From NCBI GenBank assembly GCA_012972835.1, contig JABDHK010000013.1, positions 62,001 through 126,000 on the forward strand: a stretch of DNA of 64,000 nucleotides, read 5' to 3'. Positions 29,251 through 39,587 of this stretch are shown one piece after another (position 1 is the stretch's first letter; every line of letters starts with the position of its first letter). The notes beneath the pieces were generated by a model. That model was not told where the DNA came from and did no database searches. It saw only the letters and a list, made by a program, of their open reading frames with translations. The position numbers were made by a program, and so were the translations under genes. This DNA is from Chlorobiaceae bacterium. Lineage in GTDB: Bacteria > Bacteroidota > Chlorobiia > Chlorobiales > Chlorobiaceae.

Positions 29251-30660
29251 ATGAGTAACACGCTGATTGCAGCGGATATTCATGAAACGGCAGCAAGAGC
29301 TGCCGTTCATCTTTTGCAGCCATCCCATTATCTTCCCCCGGTCTGGCTGTCAGCTCCATTTATTTTCCTTCTTTTGATGATCGCTACCGGCCCACTCCTG
29401 TATCCTCGCTTTTGGGAGGATCACTACACAAAAGTTTCCATCGGGCTTGGTGGGATTGTAGCTCTCTATTACATGCTGGTTATCGACCATGGTACACGCA
29501 TTCTGATGCATTCGCTGGAGGAGTATCTCTCCTTTCTTGCATTGATTACATCTCTTTTTGTTGCTTCAGGCAGCATTCTTGTCAGGATTGAGAGAAGGGG
29601 CAGTCCCCTTACGAACGGTGCAATACTTTTTATTGGTGCACTGTTATCTAATCTGATCGGCACTACAGGAGCCTCCATGCTTCTTATCCGGCCCTATATG
29701 CGCATCAATGAAGGGCGGATCAAGGCATTTCACATTGTGTTCTTTATTTTTATTGTCAGCAATATAGGTGGGGCTTTAACCCCAATTGGCGATCCACCTC
29801 TTTTTTTAGGGTTCTTAAAAGGAGTTCCGTTTTTTTGGGTAATCTCAAAATTATGGCTGCCCTGGCTTCTCACTATTGGTGCCCTCATTCTGATATATAT
29901 GGTTTTGGACGCCAGGGTTGGAAACTCAGAGATGAAGGAATCACAACAATCCGGAAAGATAATCGTTGTGGGTGCTAAAAGTTTTTTCTTTCTGGCGGTT
30001 GTTATCCTCGCTGTTTTTTGTGACCCCGCAGTGATTCCCGATCTGCCAAATCTTCAGAAGATCCTGCATCTTCCTTTCGGCATTCGTGAAGTGATTATGT
30101 TTGGTGTTGCTTTTTTGGCTTATAGAACCGCTGATAAGGAAGCGCTCAGGGGTAACCAGTTTAACTTTTCACCGATTCGGGAGGTAGCCTTTCTTTTTAT
30201 AGGGATATTTGCCACCATGATTCCAGCGCTTGAGCTTATCGGCTCCTATGCATCAGATCATGCAGGGGAATTTTCTGTTACCAGATTTTACTGGATGAGT
30301 GGAGCTCTCTCCGGATTGCTCGACAATGCGCCGACTTATCTGAATTTTTTAGCTGGGGCGGTAGGGAAATTCGGCCTTGATATCAACTCTGTGTCTGATA
30401 TAAAAGCATTTGCACGTGGAGTCAGCTCTTCTGTTCCGGGTGACGTCACTTCTGACATTTATCTTATGGCAATATCTCTTGCTTCAGTATTTTTCGGATC
30501 AATGAGCTATATAGGCAACGCCCCGAACTTTATGGTCAAGAATATAGCCATTCAGGCAGAGGTGGAAGTGCCTGGATTTATTGAATATATCTATAAGTAT
30601 GCAATACCGGTTCTTATCCCGTTGTTTGCCTTGCTATGGTGGTTTTTCTTTCTCTGTTAA
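29251..30660 (+). CDS. Sodium:proton antiporter, NhaD-like
   Basis: 469 residues, about 11-12 transmembrane helices. Family marks: VIDHGTRILMHSLEEYLSFLALITSLFVASGSILV, GALLSNLIGTTGASMLLIRP, IFIVSNIGGALTPIGDPPLFLGFLKGVPFFW and SGLLDNAPTYLNFL. This is the NhaD branch of the ion transporter superfamily. It would export Na+ in exchange for H+. Only 10 bases separate it from apt. Confidence 0.85.
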   Translation: MSNTLIAADIHETAARAAVHLLQPSHYLPPVWLSAPFIFLLLMIATGPLLYPRFWEDHYTKVSIGLGGIVALYYMLVIDHGTRILMHSLEEYLSFLALITSLFVASGSILVRIERRGSPLTNGAILFIGALLSNLIGTTGASMLLIRPYMRINEGRIKAFHIVFFIFIVSNIGGALTPIGDPPLFLGFLKGVPFFWVISKLWLPWLLTIGALILIYMVLDARVGNSEMKESQQSGKIIVVGAKSFFFLAVVILAVFCDPAVIPDLPNLQKILHLPFGIREVIMFGVAFLAYRTADKEALRGNQFNFSPIREVAFLFIGIFATMIPALELIGSYASDHAGEFSVTRFYWMSGALSGLLDNAPTYLNFLAGAVGKFGLDINSVSDIKAFARGVSSSVPGDVTSDIYLMAISLASVFFGSMSYIGNAPNFMVKNIAIQAEVEVPGFIEYIYKYAIPVLIPLFALLWWFFFLC

Positions 30661-30674
30661 GAGAGCGGTAAGCT

Positions 30675-30983
30675 TTATTCATCTCCCGGTTTCAGGCTCT
30701 CACTTACGGCGTGCTTGAACTCCTTCGAAATTTTAAAAGTCGGTACATTTTTAGGATCAACCGTAACTTTTTCACCGGTTCTCGGGTTTCTTGCCTGTCG
30801 AAGATTTTTATGCCTGATATTGAATGAGCCGAATCCTCTTATTTCAATTCTTTTTCCTGCTTTAAGAGAATCAATGATGCTTTCAAACAGAGTGTCAACC
30901 ACCGATTCGGTTTCATTTTTTGTCAAGCCGGTTTTGTGGGCAATAACATTGACCAGGTCAGCTTTTGTCGTTGTGTTTCCCAT
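30675..30983 (-). CDS. HU/IHF-family DNA-binding protein
   Basis: 102 residues. Characteristic TKADLVNVIAHKTGLTKNETESVVDTLFESIIDSLKAGKRIEIRGFGSFNIRHKNLRQARNPRTGEKVTVDPKNVPTFKISKEFK. The GRNPxTG-type arm (QARNPRTGE) intercalates DNA. HU versus IHF cannot be told from one chain; the length favours an IHF-like histone-like protein. Confidence 0.93.
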   Translation of the reverse strand: MGNTTTKADLVNVIAHKTGLTKNETESVVDTLFESIIDSLKAGKRIEIRGFGSFNIRHKNLRQARNPRTGEKVTVDPKNVPTFKISKEFKHAVSESLKPGDE

Positions 30984-31045
30984 GGTTATATAAAGCTTAG
31001 GTTATTGCAAGAGATATAATTACTTAAACCACAAATGAAAAGCAA

Positions 31046-33034
31046 CTAATCAGAGGTTGCCAAGCCTGGAGCTGGTTGGTTGGAACCTATAATCTCCATT
31101 ATCTCCTTGGCATTGAGCGACTCCTTTTCAATGAGTATTACAGCAAGGCGTTGCAGAATTTCGTTTTTTTCGTTGAGAATGCGTTTGGCATTTTCCATGC
31201 AGCTCATAATAATATTGCGCACCTCGATATCTATTTGAAGAGCAGTTTCCTCACTGTATTCACGTATATGTGAATAATCCTTTCCAAGAAAAACCTCTTT
31301 ATGGCTGTCGCCGTAATTAATCGGACCAAGAGTTTCGCTCATTCCCCATTGTCTCACCATTCTGCGGGCAATATCGGTTGCTTTTTCAATATCGTTTGCA
31401 GCTCCTGTACTCATTTCATGAAACATGATGTCCTCTGCCACCCTTCCACCCAGAGCGTAGGTAATCATTGCCAGCAGGTACTCCTTATTATGTGTATAGC
31501 GGTCTTCAAGGGGTAGATATGCTGTAAGTCCCAGACTCCTGCCTCTCGGAATAATCGTGACCTTATGTATCGGATCGGAGCCCTTGGTATATGTTGCAAC
31601 AAGCACATGGCCAGCTTCGTGATAAGCCGTAAGTTTCTTCTGTTCTTCGGAAATAAACATGCTTTTTCTTTCCGGGCCCATCAATATTTTATCACGGGCT
31701 TGCTCAAAATTATCAGCGGTAATCAGTGCTTGATCATTGCGGGCAGCCAGAAGTGCTGCTTCATTGACCAGATTTGCCAGGTCAGCGCCGGAAAATCCGG
31801 GAGAGCTTTTTGCAAGAACATTAATATCAACCTGTTCCGACAGGGGAGTATTCCTTGTATGAATTTTTAAAATAGCTTCCCGTCCCCGTATATCCGGTTT
31901 ATCTATGGTAATCTGGCGGTCAAACCTGCCCGGTCGGAGCAGTGCTGTATCGAGCACATCAGGACGGTTTGTTGCTGCAATCAGGATAACATTTTCATTG
32001 GTTGTAAAGCCATCCATCTCCACAAGAAGCTGGTTCAGCGTCTGCTCTCTTTCATCATGACCTCCGCCGAGACCTGCACCCCTGCTACGGCCAACCGCAT
32101 CAATTTCATCAATGAACACGATACAGGGAGAATTTTTCTTTGCCTGTTCAAACAGATCTCTCACTCTTGCCGCACCAACCCCGACAAACATTTCAACAAA
32201 ATCAGCCCCGGATATTGAGAAAAAAGGAACTTTCGCTTCACCAGCAATGGCTTTGGCCAGAAGGGTCTTGCCGGTTCCAGGAGGACCGAGAAGCAGCACA
32301 CCTTTAGGAATCTTTCCTCCGATTTTCTGGAATTTCTCGGGATTTGTGAGAAACTCCACAGTCTCCTGCAGCTCTTCAACCGCCTCATCAACGCCAGCAA
32401 CATCCTTAAATGTTGTTTTAACATCAAATTCACTAACCAGCTTGGCGCGACTTTTACTGAAGCTGAAAATATTTTTTGCCTGAGAGCCGTTCTGCCCGTT
32501 CATTCGCTTGAACAGGAAAAAATAAACAACACCAAAAATAATCCATGGGGCCATCATGACTAAAAAGGTATTCAGGCCGCTTGTACCTTCCTCAACCTTG
32601 AGCTTAATTCCTTTTTCTGCCAGGATGTCTGCCTGCTCTATGGTGAATGAAGGGATTCTGACAGCAAACAGATCACTCTGGAGGTTTGGGCCGTTTATAA
32701 GCTGAAGCTGGGTAACCGCTTTCAGTTTTCCATTCAGGATCGCCGATTTGTCCTCAAATGTTTTTACCGTAATTTCAGTAACAACTTCTTTTGTGAGAAG
32801 CGATTTGTATTCGTTATAAGTGATTTCATGGTTGCTGTTGCCTGAAAAAAAACGTTGAAACACAAACATCAGCAAAAGAGCAGCCATCATGAAAAAAATA
32901 AATCGGGGAAATTTAGCCTGCGGGCTCTCTCCTGTTCCCTTAAACCAGCCAGTGTTGCCCTCATTGGTTTTCACCGGCTTGAATTTATTTTGGGAATTAT
33001 CTTTGCCTTGCTTTTTTCGGGAATTTTCAGGCAT
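31046..33034 (-). CDS. ftsH: ATP-dependent zinc metalloprotease FtsH
   Basis: 662 residues from ATG 33034 ([12 protein letters not shown]). Two transmembrane helices flank a periplasmic domain (first at about 50-68, [21 protein letters not shown]). The AAA domain has [30 protein letters not shown] and the [18 protein letters not shown]. The zinc site is HEAGH, with a downstream [14 protein letters not shown]-type region. Degrades membrane and short-lived cytosolic proteins. The further N-terminal extension to 33142 is not supported. Confidence 0.95.
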   Translation of the reverse strand: MPENSRKKQGKDNSQNKFKPVKTNEGNTGWFKGTGESPQAKFPRFIFFMMAALLLMFVFQRFFSGNSNHEITYNEYKSLLTKEVVTEITVKTFEDKSAILNGKLKAVTQLQLINGPNLQSDLFAVRIPSFTIEQADILAEKGIKLKVEEGTSGLNTFLVMMAPWIIFGVVYFFLFKRMNGQNGSQAKNIFSFSKSRAKLVSEFDVKTTFKDVAGVDEAVEELQETVEFLTNPEKFQKIGGKIPKGVLLLGPPGTGKTLLAKAIAGEAKVPFFSISGADFVEMFVGVGAARVRDLFEQAKKNSPCIVFIDEIDAVGRSRGAGLGGGHDEREQTLNQLLVEMDGFTTNENVILIAATNRPDVLDTALLRPGRFDRQITIDKPDIRGREAILKIHTRNTPLSEQVDINVLAKSSPGFSGADLANLVNEAALLAARNDQALITADNFEQARDKILMGPERKSMFISEEQKKLTAYHEAGHVLVATYTKGSDPIHKVTIIPRGRSLGLTAYLPLEDRYTHNKEYLLAMITYALGGRVAEDIMFHEMSTGAANDIEKATDIARRMVRQWGMSETLGPINYGDSHKEVFLGKDYSHIREYSEETALQIDIEVRNIIMSCMENAKRILNEKNEILQRLAVILIEKESLNAKEIMEIIGSNQPAPGLATSD

Positions 33035-33280
33035 AACATATGTTGAGTGATGAGACAAAATGTAACTTACTACATTTAAACCAATTAAATGTAAAACTGC
33101 AATTAACGGCAAAAAGTTTATGTATCGAACCGGCAACAACAAAAAATTATATCATTTATGCCCCTCTTAAAGATTTTCCGGTTAATCTTTTATCTTGTCT
33201 CTTCAAGAGCAGTGAGTTTTTCTTAAATTCACTGCTCTTGTGATTGTTCCCTTTATAATTATAACAGTACAACGCATATT

Positions 33281-34789
33281 ATGGTTGGTCAAAGGGTTAG
33301 AACCAGGTTTGCACCTTCTCCAACAGGATATTTACATGTAGGCGGGCTGAGAACCGCACTCTATAACTACCTGTTTGCCAAGAAAATGAATGGAGTCTTC
33401 GTTATTCGCATTGAAGATACCGATCAAACCCGAAAGGTAGAGGATGCGCAGAAAAATCTTATAAAAACTCTTGAATGGGCTGGAATTATAGCTGATGAAA
33501 GCCCTGAACATGGCGGTAATTACGGTCCCTATGTTCAGTCCGAGCGACTTGACATCTATGCAAAATATTGTCAGCAGCTGCTTGAAGATAATCATGCCTA
33601 CTACTGTTTTGCTACCCATGAAGAGCTTGAGGAAAACCGGCAGCTTCAAATCAAACAGGGACTGCAGCCAAAATACAACAGAAAATGGCTTCCTGAAGAG
33701 ATGGGTGGTTCCATCCCATCGAGTACGATCAGAAAAAAACTGGATGAGGGAGTACCCTATGTAATCCGCATGAAAGTACCCGATTATGTATCAGTCTGGT
33801 TTGAAGATATTATCAGGGGGCCTGTCGAGTTTGATTCCGCCACAATTGACGACCAGGTACTGATGAAATCCGATGGGTTTCCTACCTACCACTTCGCCAG
33901 CGTTATTGACGACCATCTTATGGAATTCACTCATATCATAAGAGGTGAAGAGTGGCTGCCCTCCATGCCGAAGCATCTTCTGCTCTACGAATTTTTTGGC
34001 TGGGAACCTCCCAAGGTTGCTCATCTGCCACTCCTGCTTAACCCTGATCGCTCAAAATTAAGCAAAAGGCAGGGTGATGTTGCCGTAGAAGACTATGTAC
34101 GAAAAGGATACAGCAATGATGCTATTGTGAATTTTGTTGCCATGCTCGGCTGGAATGAAGGAGAGGGAAGTGAGCAGGAAGTATACAGCATGCAGCAGCT
34201 TGTTGAAAAGTTTTCACTTGAACGGGTAGGTAAGGCCGGAGCGATTTTTAATGTTGACAAACTCAACTGGCTTGAAAAGCAGTATATCAAGAGCCGTTCA
34301 GCTGAGAAGCTCATTGCTGTTATCAAGCCGCTTCTGCTGACCGAACTTGAAAATAAAGAGTCATTGATGCCACGGGAGACCATTGTCAGCGATGAATATC
34401 TTGCAAAAGTTATAGAACTCATGCGGGAGCGCGTTGGATTTGAGCATGAATTTGTGACATTTTCTTCCTACTTCTTTTTTGAGCCGGACTCATACGATGA
34501 GGAGGCAGTGAAGAAACGCTGGGCTGTTGATACCACTGATCTTCTTCGTGAATTCACAGCCATACTTGACTCTCTTGAGGAGTTCAGTGCTGAGAACATT
34601 GAAGCACACCTTAAGGAGTTTGTCGCTCCCAAGGGGCTTAAGGCTGCCTATCTCATTCATCCGCTGAGAATAGTTACCTCTGGGGTGAGTTTCGGCCCGA
34701 GTCTTTATCATATGCTTGAGGTGCTTGGAAAGGAGACCGTGATTCGGCGCATCATGAAAGGCATTGAAAAAATCACTTTTCCGGTTTAG
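33281..34789 (+). CDS. gltX: Glutamate--tRNA ligase
   Basis: 502 residues, class I synthetase. HIGH-type motif [24 protein letters not shown] (near residue 11) and KMSKS-type KLSKRQGDV (about 258). As GatA is present nearby, a non-discriminating GluRS supplying Glu-tRNA(Gln) is likely, but no residue proof is offered. tRNA-Phe follows. Confidence 0.95.
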   Translation: MVGQRVRTRFAPSPTGYLHVGGLRTALYNYLFAKKMNGVFVIRIEDTDQTRKVEDAQKNLIKTLEWAGIIADESPEHGGNYGPYVQSERLDIYAKYCQQLLEDNHAYYCFATHEELEENRQLQIKQGLQPKYNRKWLPEEMGGSIPSSTIRKKLDEGVPYVIRMKVPDYVSVWFEDIIRGPVEFDSATIDDQVLMKSDGFPTYHFASVIDDHLMEFTHIIRGEEWLPSMPKHLLLYEFFGWEPPKVAHLPLLLNPDRSKLSKRQGDVAVEDYVRKGYSNDAIVNFVAMLGWNEGEGSEQEVYSMQQLVEKFSLERVGKAGAIFNVDKLNWLEKQYIKSRSAEKLIAVIKPLLLTELENKESLMPRETIVSDEYLAKVIELMRERVGFEHEFVTFSSYFFFEPDSYDEEAVKKRWAVDTTDLLREFTAILDSLEEFSAENIEAHLKEFVAPKGLKAAYLIHPLRIVTSGVSFGPSLYHMLEVLGKETVIRRIMKGIEKITFPV

Positions 34790-34890
34790 ACTGTAACTGG
34801 AAAAGTGTGCTTAGAACAGTGTATACTTGGGATTATGTTTTTTCTTTTGCAGAAAAAGGAATTTTTCCTATATTTTGCCTCAAGTTTAAA

Positions 34891-34963
34891 GGACAGATAG
34901 CTCAGTTGGTAGAGCAAAGGACTGAAAATCCTTGTGTCGTGGGTTCGATTCCCTCTCTGTCCA
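34891..34963 (+). tRNA. tRNA-Phe (anticodon GAA)
   Basis: Acceptor GGACAGA/TCTGTCC, D arm GCTC/GAGC, anticodon stem AAGGA/TCCTT with loop CTGAAAA, variable GTGTC, T arm GTGGG-TTCGATT-CCCTC, discriminator A34963. No encoded CCA. Confidence 0.97.
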
Positions 34964-35111
34964 CACAGGTTAACAGCAGTTTCCTCGACGTTTCCCCGGA
35001 GTTGAAATTCCTGTCCACTCTTTTTTTCCTGCTTTCCACATTATCAAGGTATCACATGTCATGCAAGGCATCGCGCAATGCTTCCGTGTTTGAACATCAT
35101 CAAGTGCAGGA

Positions 35112-36242
35112 ATGAATATTACGACGGAGCTTGACCAGGAAATATGGCATGATTTGCGGAAGCCTGGAGCATACGAGTGGTGGTATTTTGATGGTGAGGA
35201 CAAGGAGAGCGGTTTTTCTTTTGTTCTGATCTGGTTTGCCGGGTTTCCTTTTTCACCCTACTACACCAGTCATTATGAGAGGTGGAAAAATCGGGTAACC
35301 ACCGAAGCTCCACTTCCATCCAATTACTGCGGGTTTAGTTTCCAGATATATGAAAACGGACTTGAGATTGTAAATTTTATCAAGGAAGGTCGTCATGGAC
35401 TTTTCGATAGCAGTAGAACTGATATCGGTGTAAGGTTCGAAAAGAACCAGTTTACCTATGATGCAAAGAAAGATGAATACTCTCTGGATATTGATTTTGT
35501 ATTTCCTGTTCGCCATAAATCGGTAAAAGCATCTTTTTTGTTTTCTGCCTGCAGGCGAATTGTATACGAAAAAAAAGACGGAAACAATGCAGGTCAGGTG
35601 CCCCTTCACCAGTGGCTTTTAAGTGTTCCAAAAGCCACTGTTGAAGGAGTGATCAAGATTGTTGAGCAACCGGGGGGAGCAGTTCGAACGATTCCTGTCA
35701 GAGCGACTGGTTATCATGACCATAACTTCGGAGCCATGCCCATGCAGGAATATATTGCCCGCTGGTATTGGGGCCGTGCTTTTTCAGAGCGTTTTGATCT
35801 TGTTTATTACGTGACCTTTTTTAAAAACAACGACTATCAACCACTCACTTTGCTTGTACTGCACGACAATATGAGCGAAAAAGTTACTGTTTTTGACAAG
35901 GTCAATTTTTGTGAAAATAATTTCAGACGAGGTTTTTTTTCCCCGCTTCACAGCAGGGATCTTGAGTTGAAGGATAATAATGTCAGTTTGAAGATCCATC
36001 ACCACAAGGTGCTTGATGCGGGACCGTTCTATCTTCGTTTTGAATCAGGTATATCGTTGCAGATAGATGGAATGGAGTTGGATGGTGTCAGCGGAATATC
36101 GGAATTTCTCAATCCAGCCTGCCTGCAATCAAGGTTTATGCGTTTTTTTACCCGAAGCAGGATTTGGAGGGACGGTGAATCCTCTGTTATGTATAGCTGT
36201 TATAATAATATTAAACGTTCTTTGGATTGGAAAAGTAGTTGA
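35112..36242 (+). CDS. crtC: Carotenoid 1,2-hydratase (CrtC-like)
   Basis: 376 residues. N-terminal PGAYEWWYFDGEDKESGFSFVLIWFAGFPFSP and the central TGYHDHNFGAMPMQEYIARWYWGRAF are hallmarks of hydroxyneurosporene synthase/CrtC. It hydrates the psi-end of a carotene; in Chlorobium this is on the route to OH-chlorobactene-type pigments. The adjacent petC-petB matches the arrangement I recall in Chlorobaculum tepidum. ATG 35112 is the first in-frame start. Confidence 0.88.
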   Translation: MNITTELDQEIWHDLRKPGAYEWWYFDGEDKESGFSFVLIWFAGFPFSPYYTSHYERWKNRVTTEAPLPSNYCGFSFQIYENGLEIVNFIKEGRHGLFDSSRTDIGVRFEKNQFTYDAKKDEYSLDIDFVFPVRHKSVKASFLFSACRRIVYEKKDGNNAGQVPLHQWLLSVPKATVEGVIKIVEQPGGAVRTIPVRATGYHDHNFGAMPMQEYIARWYWGRAFSERFDLVYYVTFFKNNDYQPLTLLVLHDNMSEKVTVFDKVNFCENNFRRGFFSPLHSRDLELKDNNVSLKIHHHKVLDAGPFYLRFESGISLQIDGMELDGVSGISEFLNPACLQSRFMRFFTRSRIWRDGESSVMYSCYNNIKRSLDWKSS

Positions 36243-36417
36243 AAAATTTTTAAATTTAGAGTTTGTTTTGACTGTCCTGAATTGTATCCGTGAAAGTCAC
36301 TGTTCCAGAAAAGAATCAAGAATAGCAAAGAGACACAGTGGCTGTCGTTGAACCGCCGGGAGGTACTTGCCTTTTGATTTTATAACAAAAAGTTCTAAAA
36401 AAAGGAGATAGATCGTA

Positions 36418-36963
36418 ATGGCACAACAAGGTAATTTCAAGAGTCCGTCAAGGTTGGGCGCACTTGGTGAAGGTGCACCACTCTCTTCATCCGGTTCGGT
36501 TCCCGGAGGCAAGCCACGGGAGGATGGTCTGAAAGGAGTTGATTTCGAGCGCCGCAGTTTCTTGGGGAAAGTAGTCGGGGGTATTGGTGCAGCTGTAGCC
36601 ATATCAACACTCTATCCTGTTATCAAGTATATTACTCCTCCAACCAAGAGCTCAACAAACGTCAAGGAGCTGGTTGTAGGAAAAGCATCTGAAGTTCCTC
36701 AGAAAGGCTTCAAGATTTTTCAGTTTAACAAGGACAAGATTCTTGTTGTCAACGACAACGGAAAACTGACGGCATGCAGTGCCGTATGTACCCATCTTGG
36801 CTGTCTTGTACATTGGGACAACGCCCAGAATCTCATCGCATGCCCCTGTCATGGAGCAAAGTACAAGCAGACCGGGGAAATAATTTCCGGTCCGCAGCCT
36901 TTACCTTTAGCATCGTTTAAAGTAAGGGTTGAAGGAGAAAATCTTATCATCGCAAAAGCGTAA
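36418..36963 (+). CDS. petC: Rieske iron-sulfur protein of cytochrome bc complex
   Basis: 181 residues. A long polar N-terminus, then RRSFLGKVVGGIGAAVAISTLYPVIKY (45-71), a twin-arginine-like signal anchor. The Rieske boxes are C124-T-H126-L-G-C129 and C142-P-C144-H145; ligands should be C124, H126, C142 and H145, with C129-C144 as disulfide. It accepts electrons from menaquinol and passes them to a c-type cytochrome. AAGGAGATAG ribosome-binding site is about 8 bases before the ATG. petB follows after 35 bases. Confidence 0.95.
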   Translation: MAQQGNFKSPSRLGALGEGAPLSSSGSVPGGKPREDGLKGVDFERRSFLGKVVGGIGAAVAISTLYPVIKYITPPTKSSTNVKELVVGKASEVPQKGFKIFQFNKDKILVVNDNGKLTACSAVCTHLGCLVHWDNAQNLIACPCHGAKYKQTGEIISGPQPLPLASFKVRVEGENLIIAKA

Positions 36964-36998
36964 ACTTTAATTCTTGAAAACCAAGGGAGTCAGGAAAG

Positions 36999-38261
36999 AT
37001 GGCTGAAAACAACCAGAACGCTTCGGCAGGAAATATTCCCGCCAAGCCGAAACCCGCTGCTCCGGGTGCCGCCAAGCCGGCAGCTCCGGGTGCTGCAAAA
37101 CCCGCAACTCAGAGTGCCGCCAAACCGGCAGCATCGCAAAGTGGCGTTTTTAAACCCCAGGTAGACCGTCCGGCTGCAAATCCTTACAAGGATTCAAAGG
37201 TCAGTCCGATAGCCGCATGGTTCCAGGAGCGCTTTTATGTCGTGCTTCCTGTCATTGATTATTTGAAGAAAAAAGAAGTTCCAAAGCACCGCCTCTCTTT
37301 CTGGTATTATTTCGGTGGACTTGCCCTTTTCTTCTTCATTATCCAGATTCTTACCGGTTTACTGCTTTTACAGTATTATAAACCTACCGAATCGGAAGCA
37401 TTCTCCTCATTTGTCTTCATCCAGCAGGTGGTGCCTTTTGGCTGGCTTCTTCGCCAGATCCATGCATGGTCGGCCAACCTCATGGCTTTGATGGCATTTA
37501 TTCACATGTTCAGCACATTCTTCATGAAGTCATACCGCAAACCCCGTGAGCTTATGTGGGTTAGTGGTTTTATACTTCTCGTGCTGACCCTCGGTTTTGG
37601 ATTTACCGGATACCTTCTTCCCTGGAACGAACTGGCATTCTTTGCTACCCAGGTTGGTACCGAAACGCCAAAAGTTGCTCCCGGTGGTGCATTCCTTGTC
37701 AGTATTCTTCGCGGTGGAGAAGATGTCAGTGCTGAAACACTTACCCGCATGTTCTCGCTGCACGTTGTTCTGCTTCCAGGACTTATTCTTCTGCTGCTTT
37801 CAGCACACCTTGCACTTGTTCAGATTCTTGGCACCTCCGCCCCGATTGGCTACAAGGAGTCCGGCATGATCAAAGGGTATGAAAAGTTTTTCCCTACATT
37901 CCTTGCCAAAGATGGAATCGGCTGGCTGATCGGTTTTGCCCTGCTTATCTACCTTGCAGCTGTATACCCATGGGGGATAGGCGTTAAAGCCAATGCGCTT
38001 TCACCCGCACCTATCGGCATCAAGCCTGAATGGTATTTCTGGGCTGAGTTCCAGATGCTTAAAGATCTCAAGTTTGAAGGTGGAGAACTTGTCGCTATTG
38101 CTCTCCTGACCATTGGTGGAGTTGTATGGGCTATCGTTCCATTCCTTGACCACAAGGCATCAAAAGAAGAGAAAAGTCCACTCTTTACACTTCTTGGTCT
38201 TGCAGTCCTGGCCTTCCTGCTCATTAACACCTACCGTGTTTATTTAGAGTATGGCTGGTAA
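36999..38261 (+). CDS. petB: Cytochrome b of the bc complex, with Pro/Ala-rich N-terminal extension
   Basis: 420 residues. About the first 60 are a low-complexity Ala/Pro/Lys tract with near-repeats of KPAAPGAA. The cytochrome b core then follows, with heme-ligand His in [21 protein letters not shown] and [21 protein letters not shown]. The quinol-site motif is PEWYFW (in [13 protein letters not shown]). The protein joins the b6-like and subunit IV-like halves in one chain, about eight helices. No cytochrome c1 gene follows, as expected for Chlorobi. A strong terminator is directly downstream. Confidence 0.94.
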   Translation: MAENNQNASAGNIPAKPKPAAPGAAKPAAPGAAKPATQSAAKPAASQSGVFKPQVDRPAANPYKDSKVSPIAAWFQERFYVVLPVIDYLKKKEVPKHRLSFWYYFGGLALFFFIIQILTGLLLLQYYKPTESEAFSSFVFIQQVVPFGWLLRQIHAWSANLMALMAFIHMFSTFFMKSYRKPRELMWVSGFILLVLTLGFGFTGYLLPWNELAFFATQVGTETPKVAPGGAFLVSILRGGEDVSAETLTRMFSLHVVLLPGLILLLLSAHLALVQILGTSAPIGYKESGMIKGYEKFFPTFLAKDGIGWLIGFALLIYLAAVYPWGIGVKANALSPAPIGIKPEWYFWAEFQMLKDLKFEGGELVAIALLTIGGVVWAIVPFLDHKASKEEKSPLFTLLGLAVLAFLLINTYRVYLEYGW

Positions 38262-38280
38262 ATGAAGCCCTTGCTTCAAC

Positions 38281-38317
38281 AAACAGAAAAGCCCGGTTTA
38301 TCCGGGCTTTTCTGTTT
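38281..38317 (+). terminator. Intrinsic terminator after petB
   Basis: Perfect 16-bp inverted repeat AAACAGAAAAGCCCGG / CCGGGCTTTTCTGTTT with loop TTTAT, 20 bases after the petB stop. Confidence 0.93.
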
Positions 38318-39087
38318 ACGATATATCATATCTGATTTGAAAACTGTCAGATCGATGTCAGATCAGGAATGGCCCCTTAGTGCAGTCATGAAGATACTTT
38401 ATTCTGAATGCTTCTGCTTAACACGACCAAAAAGCACAGCTCCCTGTTCACGTATACTATCATGTCCGGCAAATTCTGGCGGGGGAGAACCTTCCTCTGG
38501 AGAAAAAGGATTTCTGATATTTCCATAGCAGCAGCTGTTTATAGAGATTTATACCTTAGCATAAAAATTAAGGAGATATATAACACTGCTGCGTGTGCCG
38601 GGCATAGGAGTGGTTTCAGCCAAACGCATTGTTGCTGCCCGCCGTTTTCACTCATAAGCCCAAGAGGGCCTGAAAAAAAACGGGATAGTTATAAAACAGG
38701 CAAAATATTTTAGAATCTGCTCAGGCAGGTGGTTCCTCTACGATGTCAAACGCCGTAACGCTACTCGCTGGAACAACGGCTCCCTACAGTTCGGTACCAT
38801 CGAACAATTCACCACTCCAGCCCTTTCCCGAAGACGAAAAAAAGGAACAGGCTCTATGGCTAGCCTTCTTTTAAACTATTGCCATACCAGACCGCAAAAA
38901 ACTCCGTCTCCAGAAATCCAATATGCTCATGAATGTACTGGAAATATTTTGTCGAGAAATAGGGGGAGTGACGGCAGTTGCTGGGCCATCATGAACAGAA
39001 TTTCTTTATTCGCAAAAAAAGAACTGGTTACTACGGAGCAGCTGTAAATATCAAAAGCAGGTAACTTATGTTGTTGATTGTATTTTT
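38318..39087. other. Gene-poor decayed region
   Basis: About 770 bases without a credible gene. Short frames occur on both strands but none has a good ribosome-binding site or a family match, apart from the HhH relic at 38571-38657. The stretch 38730-39050 has coding-like composition in shifting frames (for example WFLYDVKRRN...), as expected for a gene broken by several indels; its parent could not be identified. Confidence 0.5.
38571..38657 (+). pseudogene. Relic of a helix-hairpin-helix C-terminus (DNA-repair radical SAM protein-like)
   Basis: The frame ending at TAA 38655-38657 reads LLRVPGIGVVSAKRIVAARRFHS. PGIGxxSAxRIVxARR is a helix-hairpin-helix DNA-binding motif, and this exact form is what I recall from the C-terminus of the putative DNA modification/repair radical SAM protein that pairs with a UDG-like partner. 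Only about 23 residues remain, and an in-frame stop lies shortly upstream. The assignment rests on a short match. Confidence 0.4.
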
Positions 39088-39375
39088 GTGAATAAAGGGA
39101 GTGTAATCCCGGATATTATTTTTGTTTCTGAAATTTATCCAAAACAAAAGGATCGTAAACCAGAGTCATTGATTGCCAAGCTCTGGTACGAATGCCTTGG
39201 CGCAAGGGCAATCCCGTTTGATCCAACAGCTCGGGAAGCACTCATTGCCTATGGATGCAAGCATCCTGAATTGAAACGTCATATTGAAGCGTGGCAGGAA
39301 ATGAAACGAACAGGTTCCAAATGGGTGACCGGATGCGCTACCGCAAGAATTCGTAATTCGTTTGGGGTGACCTGA
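39088..39375 (+). CDS. Hypothetical protein fragment overlapping the toxin gene antisense
   Basis: 95 residues from a GTG (weak start). The segment PDIIFVSEIYPKQKDRKPESLIAKLWYECLGARAIPFDPTAREALIAYGCKHPELKRHIEAW has protein-like composition. From about residue 76 on it is only the antisense of the ParE toxin end, so the real gene probably broke off near 39320. Family not recognised. The frame stays open upstream to at least 39019, suggesting a piece of a larger lost gene. Confidence 0.3.
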   Translation: MNKGSVIPDIIFVSEIYPKQKDRKPESLIAKLWYECLGARAIPFDPTAREALIAYGCKHPELKRHIEAWQEMKRTGSKWVTGCATARIRNSFGVT

Positions 39376-39587
39376 TAAATGATGCTGTAGGGAAACCGGC
39401 GGAGTATATATCGACGGCGATTGTTACGAAATTCCGCACCAAGGAGAGGGTTGGCCAGTACGAGATTAGCAGCTCGTTCAAACTCTGCCACAAACGTGAG
39501 GCCCAATTTTGAATTCCCTTTCAGAGTATAAAATGCAGCAGCATCGTGCAGTTCGGAGAGTGCTGCTGGTACAATAACGAGTTTCAT
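39279..39587 (-). CDS. RelE/ParE-family toxin, altered C-terminus
   Basis: 102 residues. MKLVIVPAALSELHDAAAFYTLKG, an EFERAANLVLANPLLGAEFRNNRRRYILRRFPYSIIYQV core and LRILAVAH are typical of ParE/RelE type II toxins. Normally AVAH is followed by RRPGYW-like residues; here PVTHLEPVRFISCHASI follows instead, read from unrelated DNA (39282-39332). The toxin may be inactivated or modified. Its ATG overlaps the antitoxin stop (39584-39587). Confidence 0.82.
   Translation of the reverse strand: MKLVIVPAALSELHDAAAFYTLKGNSKLGLTFVAEFERAANLVLANPLLGAEFRNNRRRYILRRFPYSIIYQVTPNELRILAVAHPVTHLEPVRFISCHASI

Noticed and set aside
38856-39047. 63-codon frame in the decayed region
   Set aside because: No start context or family; the same stretch shows similar coding-like text in other frames, as expected of a broken gene.
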